Origin: Anaerococcus tetradius ATCC 35098 | GTDB taxonomy: Bacteria > Bacillota > Clostridia > Tissierellales > Peptoniphilaceae | Direction of reading: 5' to 3' | Assembly: GCF_000159095.1 (NCBI RefSeq) | Contig: NZ_GG666295.1 | Span: forward strand, 551,292-615,291 | Length of the DNA: 64,000 nt | Translations under genes and position numbers: made by a program | Notes under the pieces: model-generated | The model's input: only the letters and a program-made list of their open reading frames with translations | Database searches by the model: none | Told to the model about the DNA's origin: nothing | Shown here: positions 17,772 to 25,852 of the stretch, one piece after another | Position numbering within the stretch: position 1 is the first letter of the stretch | How the letters are laid out: each line of letters starts with the position of its first letter

Positions 17772-18863
17772 TCACTCCTTTATAGTAAATTCATTATTTC
17801 CAATATTTTCTATATAATCCTTTAGCTCTAGTGATGTCAGTAGGAAATTAACAAGGTCTATTCCCATTTCCAAATCATAAGCTATCTTATCACTACTAGC
17901 ATTAGGATTGTTCTCAATGTATCTTACCACTAAAGCCTCATCCTTATCAAGTTTTGTATAATCAAGGCTTCTTTTTGTAAAATCACTATCCAAGATAAAA
18001 TCAAGCTCATCAATAATATCATCTGCATCAAGAACGAGCTTTGCTCCTTCTTGAATCATCTTATTGGTCCCCTTAGAATAAATGGAATTGATATTGCCAG
18101 GAAGGGCAAAAACTTCCCTACCCTGCTCTAGGGCACACCTTGTAGTTATCATAGTTCCAGATTTCTCCCTAGCCTCAATTACTACAGTCCCCAAGGAAAT
18201 CCCTGATATAATCCTATTTCTTCTCGGAAAATTATAGGAAATTGGCTCAGTTCCTAGAGGAAATTCTGAAAGGATAAGACCACTTTCTTCTATCCTCCTA
18301 TAGAGGTCCCTATTTTTTTTAGGGTAAATCTTATCAATCCCACAACCGATAACACCTATTGTTCTTTTTCCTACATCAAGGGTCGCCTTATGGCAAGTCG
18401 CATCAATCCCATAGGCAAGACCAGACACTGTAGTAATTCCAGAAAGGGCAATCTTTTCAGCCAACATCCTGCAAGCCCACTTGCCATAATCAGTACATTT
18501 TCTAGAACCAACAAAGGCTAAGGAATTTTTGTCAAGCTCTTGATTTAATTCTCCCTTGTAATACAAGATAGCCGGCCTATCTTCTATATAAATAAGGTTA
18601 GTAGGGTAAGCTTCATCTAGCATAGTCACATATTTATAATCATACTTATGAACCTTATCAAGATAAGCCCTAAAATCTTCTAAATTCTTTGCACTAAAGA
18701 TTTTTTCCTTTTGTTGGTCTGTTAGGAAATCATATTCTCTTAAATCCCTCTGAAAAAAATTATCAAGATTTGTATTTTCATAAAGATTTAGGATGGTCAT
18801 ATTGTTAAGATATATGTAATTTAGATATAAAATAATTTCATTTTTTGTTAACTCAGAAGGCAT
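17772..18863 (-). CDS. dprA: DNA processing protein DprA (Smf)
   Basis: DprA loads RecA on incoming single-stranded DNA in transformation. The Rossmann-like core is visible: FVGSRKCTDYG, TTVSGLAYGIDATCHKA, IGCGIDKIYP, SEFPLGTEP, FPRRNRIISG and FALPGNINS. A short C-terminal winged-helix-like segment follows. The start could be TTG 18893, but ATG 18863 gives an 11-base overlap with yraN like the neighbouring junctions and leaves 363 residues, a usual size. No good ribosome binding site precedes either, so translational coupling is likely. Confidence 0.93.
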   Translation of the reverse strand: MPSELTKNEIILYLNYIYLNNMTILNLYENTNLDNFFQRDLREYDFLTDQQKEKIFSAKNLEDFRAYLDKVHKYDYKYVTMLDEAYPTNLIYIEDRPAILYYKGELNQELDKNSLAFVGSRKCTDYGKWACRMLAEKIALSGITTVSGLAYGIDATCHKATLDVGKRTIGVIGCGIDKIYPKKNRDLYRRIEESGLILSEFPLGTEPISYNFPRRNRIISGISLGTVVIEAREKSGTMITTRCALEQGREVFALPGNINSIYSKGTNKMIQEGAKLVLDADDIIDELDFILDSDFTKRSLDYTKLDKDEALVVRYIENNPNASSDKIAYDLEMGIDLVNFLLTSLELKDYIENIGNNEFTIKE

Positions 18864-19200
18864 TTTCAATATAATTAATCTCTCTACTTTCAACTACAAC
18901 TTCCGCCACATCAAATCTCATCAAAAAATCTGTTAGCTTATTTTCTATTAGATAGGCCTGACTAGCTTTTATAATCTTGGCTTGTTTGCTTGGAGTAACA
19001 GCTTCGGATGGATTTTCGAAATTTCTATTTTTCCTAGTCTTTACCTCGACGAAGACTATAAAATCGTCAATTTTTGCAATAATATCAATCTCGCCGAAGG
19101 GTTTTCTATAATTTCTATCGAGAATTGTATAAGATTTTTCTCTTAGATAATCCTCTACCAAATTTTCTCCAAAATCTCCAAATTGTTTTTTATAAGTCAT
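18853..19200 (-). CDS. yraN: YraN family (UPF0102) endonuclease-fold protein
   Basis: A 115-residue protein with the Holliday-junction-resolvase-like nuclease core: GENLVEDYLREKSYTILDRN, GEIDIIAKIDDFIVFVEVKTRKN, where the GEID Asp and the EVK pair are the expected metal-site residues. The family usually lies beside rnhB and dprA in Firmicutes, as here; its role is not settled. ATG 19200 is preferred over TTG 19203; it overlaps the rnhB end by 11 bases. Confidence 0.9.
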   Translation of the reverse strand: MTYKKQFGDFGENLVEDYLREKSYTILDRNYRKPFGEIDIIAKIDDFIVFVEVKTRKNRNFENPSEAVTPSKQAKIIKASQAYLIENKLTDFLMRFDVAEVVVESREINYIENAF

Positions 19201-19819
19201 CAAAGCTCATCTGCCTTTCGTGAAATTTCCTTAGGAAGGTCTGTCTATGAATTGGAGTTTCTCCGTACTTTTCTAGGCCTTCATAGTGTTTCTTAGTTCC
19301 ATAGCCCATATTAGTCTCAAAGCCGTAGCCTTTATAGATTTTAGAAAAGTTAATCATAATATCATCTCTTCTAATTTTTGCAAGAATTGAAGCACAGGAT
19401 ATAACGTATTCGTTGAGATCCCCCTTTACAATATTCATCTGAGGGAGGTCGGTATTTATCCTTTCTGCATCGATTAGGACGATTTCTGGGCGGATTTTAA
19501 GATTATTTAGGGCATCTTCCATAGCCTTGTGGGTGGCGTTTTTGATATTAAGCTTATCTATCAACAAAGAGTTGGCATAGCCATAAGCATAAGTTAGGCA
19601 ATCGGCAAGGATTTTATCCTTTAGGACTAGCATCTTCTTACGAGTAAGCTTCTTTGAATCAGTAACCCCTTCTATCTTCGAATCCTTCTTCATAATAAGA
19701 GCACAAGTTACGACGGGACCTGCCAAGGGTCCCCTACCTACCTCATCAATTCCTGCTATAAGCTCATATTTTTCATGAACTTTTCTTTTTATATCATCAT
19801 TGTAAGGAGAATATTTCAT
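19190..19819 (-). CDS. rnhB: Ribonuclease HII
   Basis: It cleaves RNA in RNA-DNA hybrids and removes misincorporated ribonucleotides. Active-site residues are in GIDEVGRGPLAGP (Asp and Glu), VLIDAERI (Asp), and the C-terminal GYGFETNMGYGTKKH block. DSKKLT and ASILAKIRRD are also conserved. The length of 209 is normal. It overlaps rbgA by 4 bases (ATGA) and yraN by 11. Confidence 0.96.
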   Translation of the reverse strand: MKYSPYNDDIKRKVHEKYELIAGIDEVGRGPLAGPVVTCALIMKKDSKIEGVTDSKKLTRKKMLVLKDKILADCLTYAYGYANSLLIDKLNIKNATHKAMEDALNNLKIRPEIVLIDAERINTDLPQMNIVKGDLNEYVISCASILAKIRRDDIMINFSKIYKGYGFETNMGYGTKKHYEGLEKYGETPIHRQTFLRKFHERQMSFDDL

Positions 19820-20658
19820 GGTCTTTCCAAACTAATCTTACCAAGCTTACCTGACCTAAAGTCGTTTAGGATAATATTGGCAGTTCTCGTATAATCAAAA
19901 TCTCCACCAGCTATAATAGCTCCACGCTTTTTTGCTATAGCCTCATAAATTTCTAGGGCAGGGACCTCTAGTTCTATTCCATACCTATCCACAAGGGCTT
20001 CCGGCTTAATCTCCTTCATCTCCTCCAAAAATTTCAAGGTTAAATCTTCTATGTTTAAAACCTCATCTCTTATAGCGTTGGTAAAAGAAAGATGGAGGCC
20101 GATTTTTTCTTCAAACTTAGGCCACAAGATACCTGGAGTATCGAGTAGTTGGATATTTGACCCAGCCTTTATCCATTGCTTACTTTGAGTAATGCCAGGA
20201 CGATTCCCTACCTTAGCTCCCTTTTTCTTAGATAGCTTGTTGATAAAGGTAGACTTACCAGAATTAGGAACACCTACTATCATCATCCTAATCAAAGGAT
20301 TGTCGATATTTTTCTCTTCATTTTTCTTAAACTTATCCTTTAGGAGAATCTTTGCTTCCTTATATATCCTATCTACTGGGACATTTTCCTTAGAATTCAT
20401 CAAGATAGCAGGAATCCCTTCTTCCTTAAACTTAGCTATCCATTTTTTATTCACTTCTGGATCTGATAGGTCTGATTTATTCATAATAATTATCCTTGGC
20501 TTATCAGCGATAATCTCATCTATCATGGGATTTCTAGATGAAATAGGAATCCTAGAATCGATTATCTCCAAAACCACATCCACAAGCTTTAAATTATCTA
20601 TAATAATTTCCTTGGTCTTTTTCATATGCCCAGGAAACCAGTTAATATTCATAGTCAT
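19816..20658 (-). CDS. rbgA: Ribosome biogenesis GTPase RbgA (YlqF)
   Basis: RbgA is needed for late assembly of the 50S subunit. It is a circularly permuted GTPase: INWFPGHMKK at the N-terminus, G4 NKSDL near residue 58, then G1 GVPNSGKST near 129, the G2 segment GNRPGITQ and G3 DTPG. The C-terminal RNA-binding domain follows from about residue 200. The first ATG (20658) has GGAGG six bases upstream. It heads the rbgA-rnhB-yraN-dprA-topA operon from its own promoter. Confidence 0.95.
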   Translation of the reverse strand: MTMNINWFPGHMKKTKEIIIDNLKLVDVVLEIIDSRIPISSRNPMIDEIIADKPRIIIMNKSDLSDPEVNKKWIAKFKEEGIPAILMNSKENVPVDRIYKEAKILLKDKFKKNEEKNIDNPLIRMMIVGVPNSGKSTFINKLSKKKGAKVGNRPGITQSKQWIKAGSNIQLLDTPGILWPKFEEKIGLHLSFTNAIRDEVLNIEDLTLKFLEEMKEIKPEALVDRYGIELEVPALEIYEAIAKKRGAIIAGGDFDYTRTANIILNDFRSGKLGKISLERP

Positions 20659-20685
20659 TGTTATCCTCCGTATTCTCTTCTATAT

Positions 20686-20715
20686 ATTATACATAAAATA
20701 TCCGTACTTATACAA
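20686..20715 (-). promoter_or_regulatory. Promoter of the rbgA-topA operon
   Basis: On the minus strand TTGTAT, an 18-base spacer and a perfect TATAAT lie 28 bases before the rbgA start codon. Confidence 0.65.
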
Positions 20716-21042
20716 ATAAAAAAACATGCGACTTAAGCCCAGATCTATAGACTAAAACTCTTATTTTAGTAGGTATATTTTTCTTGGAAATACTAGGAAA
20801 TAGACTACACACAGTATCAGAAAATGGAAGCCAGATTAATAGATAGATTAGTAGTTTTTAAATATTTTCTCAGAAAATCCTTCAATACAATAACTATCCC
20901 ATTCTTTTTCTTATAAGTTTTATTTTAAATTTCAACGCTTTCTAAATTGATTATTTAATTCTCCGATATATTTTTAAGCTTAAAGTTTAGTTAATTGTCT
21001 GCTTTAAATAATATCTCATGTCTTTATTACTAATACAATCAG
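20716..21042. other. Gene-free right flank of the rbgA promoter
   Basis: This 327-base stretch is very AT-rich with stops in all frames. I see no strong terminator for the upstream permease gene; only AT stems such as CTAAAA/TTTTAG near 20753-20771. A 30-codon plus-strand frame at 20824-20916 has no ribosome binding site and is not called. Confidence 0.5.
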
Positions 21043-21822
21043 CTAATAATTGTTAAAAGAATCGCTTGTTCTGACCCTTTTTAATAGATATCTAAAGCAT
21101 ATCACTCCCAGAATTATCCATACTGCATTAGAAATCAAATAATCAACTATTAAAGAGGCTTCTACACTCTGTCCCAAATACATCTGTCTCATTATTTTTA
21201 TGCCCGCATTAAATGGGATTATGTTAAATAGTCTGCTTCTCACTTCGATCATATCTGATAAAAAAATCAACACTGATTGTAAAATAAATACTAGACTTCC
21301 TATTTCTTTTTCTATTAGGGATATACCTCCTAATAATAGTCCAAGTCCGTACATACCTATTAATGCAGGGAAGGCTACTAGGTAAGATAATAATATGTAT
21401 AAAATATCTTTTGTATCTGCCTTTATAGATAAAATAAATATTAGGAAAATCACGAAAAAGCTTAAAAAGCTTATAAATAAATATGTAAGCATCTCAATAA
21501 AGAGTAATAGTTCTGCCGAATATTTGCTCTGCATTTTTAATTCAAGAGTTCCAGAAACAGACTGTCCCCTAATATTTGCTGAGCTCCAGCCTAGGGCAGT
21601 AGTCGATATTTGCCAAAATATAAAACCAATGAGAACTATAATTTTCCCTGAATTAATGTCTATTCCATAAGAGTCGGCAAAGGCTGAGTCAAGACCTGTT
21701 ATAAATATCGAAAATAATACAATGGCGAATATTAATATATCTGTTACGAAGCTAACTTTATAACTTCTTATCTTTTTTATATCCAAACTAAGCTCGGTTT
21801 TGATTAAATTTATATAGTCCAT
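21043..21822 (-). CDS. ABC-2 type permease, probable immunity or peptide-efflux transporter
   Basis: A 259-residue membrane protein with six predicted helices (residues about 25-45, 62-80, 105-130, 140-170, 178-195, 225-245) and a cytoplasmic N-terminus, the layout of ABC-2 permeases such as those paired with NatA/BcrA-like ATPases. An AGGAGATAGT ribosome binding site precedes ATG 21822, 8 bases after the ATPase gene stop. With the ATPase it forms a complete two-part transporter. Behind an exporter and small peptide genes, such pairs commonly confer self-protection (LanFEG or BcrAB type); that role is inferred. Confidence 0.7.
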   Translation of the reverse strand: MDYINLIKTELSLDIKKIRSYKVSFVTDILIFAIVLFSIFITGLDSAFADSYGIDINSGKIIVLIGFIFWQISTTALGWSSANIRGQSVSGTLELKMQSKYSAELLLFIEMLTYLFISFLSFFVIFLIFILSIKADTKDILYILLSYLVAFPALIGMYGLGLLLGGISLIEKEIGSLVFILQSVLIFLSDMIEVRSRLFNIIPFNAGIKIMRQMYLGQSVEASLIVDYLISNAVWIILGVICFRYLLKRVRTSDSFNNY

Positions 21823-21830
21823 ACTATCTC

Positions 21831-22547
21831 CTAAATATTTGAGTTAACTTCCCTAAACTTTTCTCTTATTTCCTCATTGGTCATTTGTGAAGAATATTGA
21901 TATGTATTTTTGCCTTTCGATATAAATGTATAGTTATCTGCTATATCACTTATAAAATCTAGGTCATGGGTTGAGATTATAAATTTCCTATCTGTATCTT
22001 TTGCTACTTTCAGTATTATCTTTTGTAAATTGAGCTTGGCATCTATATCTAGACCATCAGAAGGCTCATCTAAAATAATTATTTTGCTATCCGAGCACAA
22101 GCAACACAATAAGGCAGCTTTTTTCTTCTCACCAGTAGATAGATCTCCAACATTTCTATCTCTAAACTCCTCCATTGATAATAATTTGCTATAGCTTTCG
22201 TACAATTCCTTCACCTTTTTGAAATCTATTCCTTTCAAGGCTCCGAAATATCTAACATTGTCATAAACCGAATTTCTAAATCTAAGGCCCCTATCTCCTG
22301 ATTGTAAGAAGGATATATTATCCCTCGCCCAGATAGGATAGTACTTATCTTGGGAAGATGAATGTATTTCTCCGCTTTCGAAATAATAAATTCCAGATAT
22401 GATTTTAAGAATAGTAGTCTTACCTGCACCATTTGGACCAATTAAGGCAAAAATATTATTATTATCGAAATTAATCGTCCATGTAAAATTATCTACCGCT
22501 AGTCTATTTTTATAATATCTACTTATATTTTTTAATGTAATTTCCAT
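21831..22547 (-). CDS. ABC transporter ATPase, partner of the ABC-2 permease
   Basis: A 238-residue ATPase with Walker A GPNGAGKTT near residue 38, signature LSTGEKKKAALL (usual LSGGQ varied to LSTGE), Walker B IIILDEPSDGLD and switch STHDLDF. The LSTGE variant and single-domain form fit the NatA/CcmA/BcrA group of drug or peptide exporters. It starts at ATG 22547 with GGAG upstream, 114 bases after the exporter gene stop, and is followed closely by the permease. Confidence 0.82.
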   Translation of the reverse strand: MEITLKNISRYYKNRLAVDNFTWTINFDNNNIFALIGPNGAGKTTILKIISGIYYFESGEIHSSSQDKYYPIWARDNISFLQSGDRGLRFRNSVYDNVRYFGALKGIDFKKVKELYESYSKLLSMEEFRDRNVGDLSTGEKKKAALLCCLCSDSKIIILDEPSDGLDIDAKLNLQKIILKVAKDTDRKFIISTHDLDFISDIADNYTFISKGKNTYQYSSQMTNEEIREKFREVNSNI

Positions 22548-22661
22548 AAATACTCCATTTTAAATTATTAAAAGTGTAAAATGCATGTTAATGTATATGT
22601 TTAAAATATAACGTATAAAGATAATACGATATAAAAACTTATGGCATATTTATTACCATAA

Positions 22662-24248
22662 TTACAAATATTTAGTCTTTCTTTTGATATGAACAACTTT
22701 ATCAAATTTATTAATCTTATCGTTACTCAAATTATGGGCAATCACTATTAAACTTCTCTCATCCCTAAGCAGTATATCCAATATTTTGTCAACACTTTTC
22801 CTATCGAGAGAGGAAAATGGCTCATCTAAAATAAGTATATCGCTATCCTTATAAATAGCCCTTGCTATACTTATTTTCTGCATTTCTCCGCCACTTAAAT
22901 TATCTCTATCTTCATTAACCCTTGTAGTTTTATCGAAGTCTTTAATATTTAATCCATCAATTATTCTATTGTATTTTTCCTTCAAATAAACTTCATTTCC
23001 TATTATATTATTACTTATAGTATCTTCTGTTAAAATATATCTTTGACCTAAAAATGATATCCTTTTATAATATGACTCTTTATCTATGTTTTTTATGTTT
23101 ATTCCATTTATAAATATGTTACCAACATGATTTCTGGAAAAATCTAGTATTGAAGAAATAAGCGTAGATTTTCCAGCTCCATTCTCCCCTACAATCAAGA
23201 TTTTCTCTCCATAGTTAATTGAAAAACTAAAACTATCACTTATAGGTTCAAGTTGATATTTGCAAGCATATTCGTCCACTCTTATTTCATCTATTGTAGA
23301 TATTTTAAAATCGCCCTTAGATGTATTGGACCCATTTATAATTTCAATTAGTTTTTCCCTTGTTTTCTTAGTCTTTGCAAACTTAGCATAAGTTCTGGAA
23401 AATGCATATATAGGAAGAGTTATAGAATCACAAGAAACTACAATCGCTAACAATTCAGAAATAGTGAGCTTACCATCAATAATCAAAACAACCCCTACAA
23501 TATATAGACCAACCTCAATCAAACTAGCAGATGTCTGATTAATAACTTCTACCATATCTTCAGACAAATTCAACCTGAAAAGTTCCTCATTAGCTTCTAT
23601 CGATGCCTTCTTAAACTTATATCTGAACTTGTCCTCTAAATTATAAATCTTTATCTCTCTAATATTATCAATACTTTCATTTAATATTTTTATGATTTTT
23701 GAAAACTTGGTATTGTATGAATATTGCTTATCTGCTAAAGTATTCGCAAGTAATTTTTGAATTATAAAAGTTAGAGTAGAGATGACTATCAAATATAGCA
23801 AAATCTTACCAGATAAGGAATATATAACTAGACTTGCACCCAGAAAAGACACTATAAAATAGACAATTTGAGTCAATCCCTGGATATAATCATTCGAAAT
23901 CTGATCTATATCATTTGTAAAGATACTAGTTAAATACGATTTATCAAAGTTTAATCCATGCCTATCCAGCAAGCTTTCATAGACTCCCTCATTTAAGCAT
24001 TGCTTACACATGATCATAAACTTATCCAAGTACTTTTCAGATAATAAATTAACCAAAAAGTACCCCAACAGATACAATAAGCCAGGTAATAGCAAATATC
24101 CAATATTAACTCCAGTTTATGATTTTGATAAATTGGTATAATAAATTATCAATTTAGAAAAAACTGGCCTACTCAAGGAGAATAATAACAAAAATATAAG
24201 GCTTTTGATAAACAATTTTTTATTTTTCTTAAAAAGATACACCAACAT
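22662..24248 (-). pseudogene. ABC exporter (membrane plus ATPase domains) with an in-frame stop
   Basis: Reading from ATG 24248 (with AGGTG eight bases upstream) gives a 528-codon exporter half-transporter interrupted only by TAA at codon 44 (24117-24119). Codons 1-43 encode a basic start and the first membrane helix (FIKSLIFLLLFSL); after the stop the same frame continues through a second helix and the rest of the membrane domain, then Walker A GENGAGKST, signature NLSGGEMQK, Walker B ILILDEPFSS and a switch His in IAHNLS. Restart at TTG 24095 could give a 477-residue product lacking helix one. The type is that of bacteriocin or peptide exporters without a C39 peptidase domain. No other lesion is seen, so the stop is recent or the base should be rechecked. 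Confidence 0.75.
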
Positions 24249-24250
24249 TA

Positions 24251-24380
24251 CTACACACCTAAATATCTATAACATTTCGGATCACAACATTTATCATACT
24301 TATTATTAACAATCTTTTTTTCGACAAAACATCCCCCATTTCAAGAGTCTATTACTTCTTCTAAATTTTCTATTTTTCAT
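24251..24380 (-). pseudogene. Cysteine-rich cationic small peptide, split by one base in an A7 run
   Basis: ATG 24380, with AGGA five bases upstream, opens a 24-codon frame (stop 24306-24308) rich in Arg and Lys and ending FCRKKDC. Skipping one A of the A7 run at 24315-24321 joins it to a second frame that continues KKIVNNKYDKCCDPKCYRYLGV and stops at 24251, three bases before the exporter ATG region. The joined product has 42 residues, four cysteines (positions 19, 31, 32, 36), a strong positive charge and no leader. Position and composition fit a bacteriocin-like or signalling peptide. Alternatives are a real 24-residue peptide, slippage-dependent expression, or chance. Confidence 0.4.
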
Positions 24381-24397
24381 ATTTTCCTACTATTTTT

Positions 24398-24427
24398 ATT
24401 ATGAATATTCTCGATATAAGGATACAA
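24398..24427 (-). promoter_or_regulatory. Candidate promoter for the peptide-exporter genes
   Basis: On the minus strand TTGTAT, an 18-base spacer and CATAAT, with the peptide ATG 17 bases beyond the -10. Its -35 lies 13 bases from the palindrome at 24441-24468. Confidence 0.4.
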
Positions 24428-24440
24428 CAATATATTCGAA

Positions 24441-24468
24441 TTTTCAAAGGCATATGTGCCTTTGAAAA
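24441..24468. promoter_or_regulatory. Perfect palindrome between divergent promoters, likely operator
   Basis: TTTTCAAAGGCA and its exact reverse complement flank a 4-base centre (TATG). The right arm contains the -35 (TTGAAA) of the plus-strand promoter. No T run follows on plus, and the flanks carry promoters on both sides, so a regulator binding site is more likely than a terminator. The Rgg-like protein encoded nearby is the obvious candidate binder; that is inference. Confidence 0.6.
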
Positions 24469-24490
24469 AGTCATTAGTATTCTTTATTAT
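24462..24490 (+). promoter_or_regulatory. Promoter of the plus-strand signal-peptide gene
   Basis: TTGAAA at 24462-24467, a spacer of exactly 17 and TATTAT at 24485-24490. The ribosome binding site GAGGTGA follows about 13 bases later. Confidence 0.65.
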
Positions 24491-24513
24491 ATAAGGTAGA
24501 CAGAGGTGATTTT

Positions 24514-24654
24514 ATGAAAAAATTTAAATTTTTAGCCATAGTCTTAGTCATGCTATTAACACAATTTTTGTATAATATCAATTAATCTTTAGCTGATGAT
24601 GAAGATAATATTATTATGATTAAATCTATTACATATAAATCTGATTATATTTAA
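24514..24654 (+). CDS. Small secreted peptide (pheromone-like), in-frame TAA at codon 24
   Basis: ATG 24514 follows GAGGTGATTTT and a good promoter. The first 23 codons encode MKKFKF followed by a hydrophobic core and a tail ending QFLYNIN, then TAA (24583-24585). The same frame continues SLADDEDN and on to a second TAA at 24652-24654, 46 codons in all, with SLA-D resembling a signal peptidase site. Two readings are possible: a 23-residue short hydrophobic peptide of the type sensed by Rgg regulators, or a secreted peptide gene broken by a nonsense codon. The setting beside a regulator with a TPR-like C-terminus supports a signalling role; this is inference. Confidence 0.45.
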
Positions 24655-24769
24655 TTTTAAAAATTGACGTTTCTGGATAAATAAAATAGTCTAGCTCTTT
24701 CACTACTCTTACACTATATTAATCGTCCAATAATTATTAAAAAACTCAATTGAATCTTTTTCTCGTATT

Positions 24770-24794
24770 CCTGAAGTATGAAACATACTTCAGG
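24770..24794. repeat. 11-bp perfect inverted repeat
   Basis: CCTGAAGTATG-AAA-CATACTTCAGG. No T run follows on either strand, so it is not a classic terminator. It lies between the convergent small-peptide gene and the Rgg-like regulator. The rest of 24655-24872 shows no gene. Confidence 0.55.
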
Positions 24795-24872
24795 TATATC
24801 GGGCTAAATTTCCTAGGAAAGCTTTCTACTTTTAGGGCGATATTTATTTAGATTCCATTACTACTCTTCAGT

Positions 24873-25751
24873 TTATACCAGTATATTTTCTATTTTTTTA
24901 TTCATTAGAACCTGTAAATCTTTATTTAAGATATTTTCCAATAAGACTTTTGCTACTGTTAATGGCTCTTCATAATTTTTATGAGCTCTATAACAAGCAA
25001 TAAATTTTGCAAAATATAGGTATAAAAAAGCATCTATCGATGAGTTTTCTCTTGAACATACTAGCCCTTCATTTGTTGTTTTAATAGCTTCTATATAATT
25101 TTTATTTACTATATTCCAATTAGCAAGGTTATTACAAGTAGCTATTTTTACTATTTTATCTTTATCTTGATTTTTGCACTTATTAAATATCTCCACCCTA
25201 TCAATTCCCTTAAAATCTTGGGAAGTGGTTGCTATATTTAATAATATGCGGAGGTCTATGCCTTGAAGGTCTAGATTTTCGAAGTTTTTTCTTTTGATCT
25301 TACTTGAGGATAGGTCCTCGTATATTTCACTTAATTGTTCGCTAGTTACCTCACAGTTTAGATATCGTATAAATAGATCTAAGATGTCTATCTCGTATTT
25401 CCTTGCTTTTAGTTCTCTGCAATCTTTTATTAAGTCTATTTTTTCTAAAAGGTCTATTCTTATATCCTTTGTTAGAAACATTGCATTGATATCTAGTAAG
25501 TTCTTGATTTCTTCTAGTATGTAAAAACTTCCATAGATATATTTTTTGTATAGGGTTAAGATATCAATATTATATATTTTGGATAATTCAATTAGACTGT
25601 CTACGGATGGATTAAAAATTTCTCCTCTTTCTAGCCTACCTATTGTTCTTTGACTTATATCTGATATCTCTGCTACATCGGCCTGTCTTAGGCCTTTTAC
25701 TTCTCTTATTTCTATTAATTTTTTGCCAAATTCTTTTCTTTCATCTGTCAT
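24873..25751 (-). CDS. XRE-family regulator with TPR-like C-terminal domain (Rgg/PlcR-like)
   Basis: The 292-residue protein begins with a helix-turn-helix domain: FGKKLIEIREVKGLRQADVA, then SDISQRTIGRLERGEIFNPS (residues about 8-55). About 220 residues follow, all predicted helical with repeat-like spacing such as ANWNIVNKNYIEAIKTTNEG, resembling the TPR peptide-binding domain of RNPP regulators. Length and layout match Rgg and PlcR proteins. Upstream in-frame codons to 25811 are rejected because GAGG lies five bases before ATG 25751. It is convergent with the small secreted peptide gene and transcribed toward the exporter genes. A role in controlling this locus in response to a peptide is inferred. 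Confidence 0.7.
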   Translation of the reverse strand: MTDERKEFGKKLIEIREVKGLRQADVAEISDISQRTIGRLERGEIFNPSVDSLIELSKIYNIDILTLYKKYIYGSFYILEEIKNLLDINAMFLTKDIRIDLLEKIDLIKDCRELKARKYEIDILDLFIRYLNCEVTSEQLSEIYEDLSSSKIKRKNFENLDLQGIDLRILLNIATTSQDFKGIDRVEIFNKCKNQDKDKIVKIATCNNLANWNIVNKNYIEAIKTTNEGLVCSRENSSIDAFLYLYFAKFIACYRAHKNYEEPLTVAKVLLENILNKDLQVLMNKKIENILV

Positions 25752-25810
25752 CTTAGCCTCTATGTATATATGATTTAATAAAATAATATCATAAATCATG
25801 AAAATAACCA

Positions 25811-25846
25811 AAAAAAGACTTCTGCAAATATATTTTGCAAAAGTCC
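25811..25846 (-). terminator. Terminator of the ylxM-rplS operon
   Basis: On the minus strand GACTTTTGCAAA pairs with TTTGCAGAAGTC (one T-G pair) and is followed by seven T, immediately after the rplS stop. Confidence 0.88.
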
Positions 25847-25852
25847 TTAATC

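Noticed and set aside
20824..20916. A 30-codon plus-strand frame in the gap after the permease gene
   Set aside because: No ribosome binding site or promoter, and composition like the surrounding AT-rich DNA.
24770..24794. Calling the 11-bp inverted repeat a terminator
   Set aside because: Neither strand has a T run after the stem.
25752..25811. A 20-residue N-terminal extension of the Rgg-like regulator
   Set aside because: The extension is not part of the helix-turn-helix domain, and GAGG sits five bases before the ATG at 25751.
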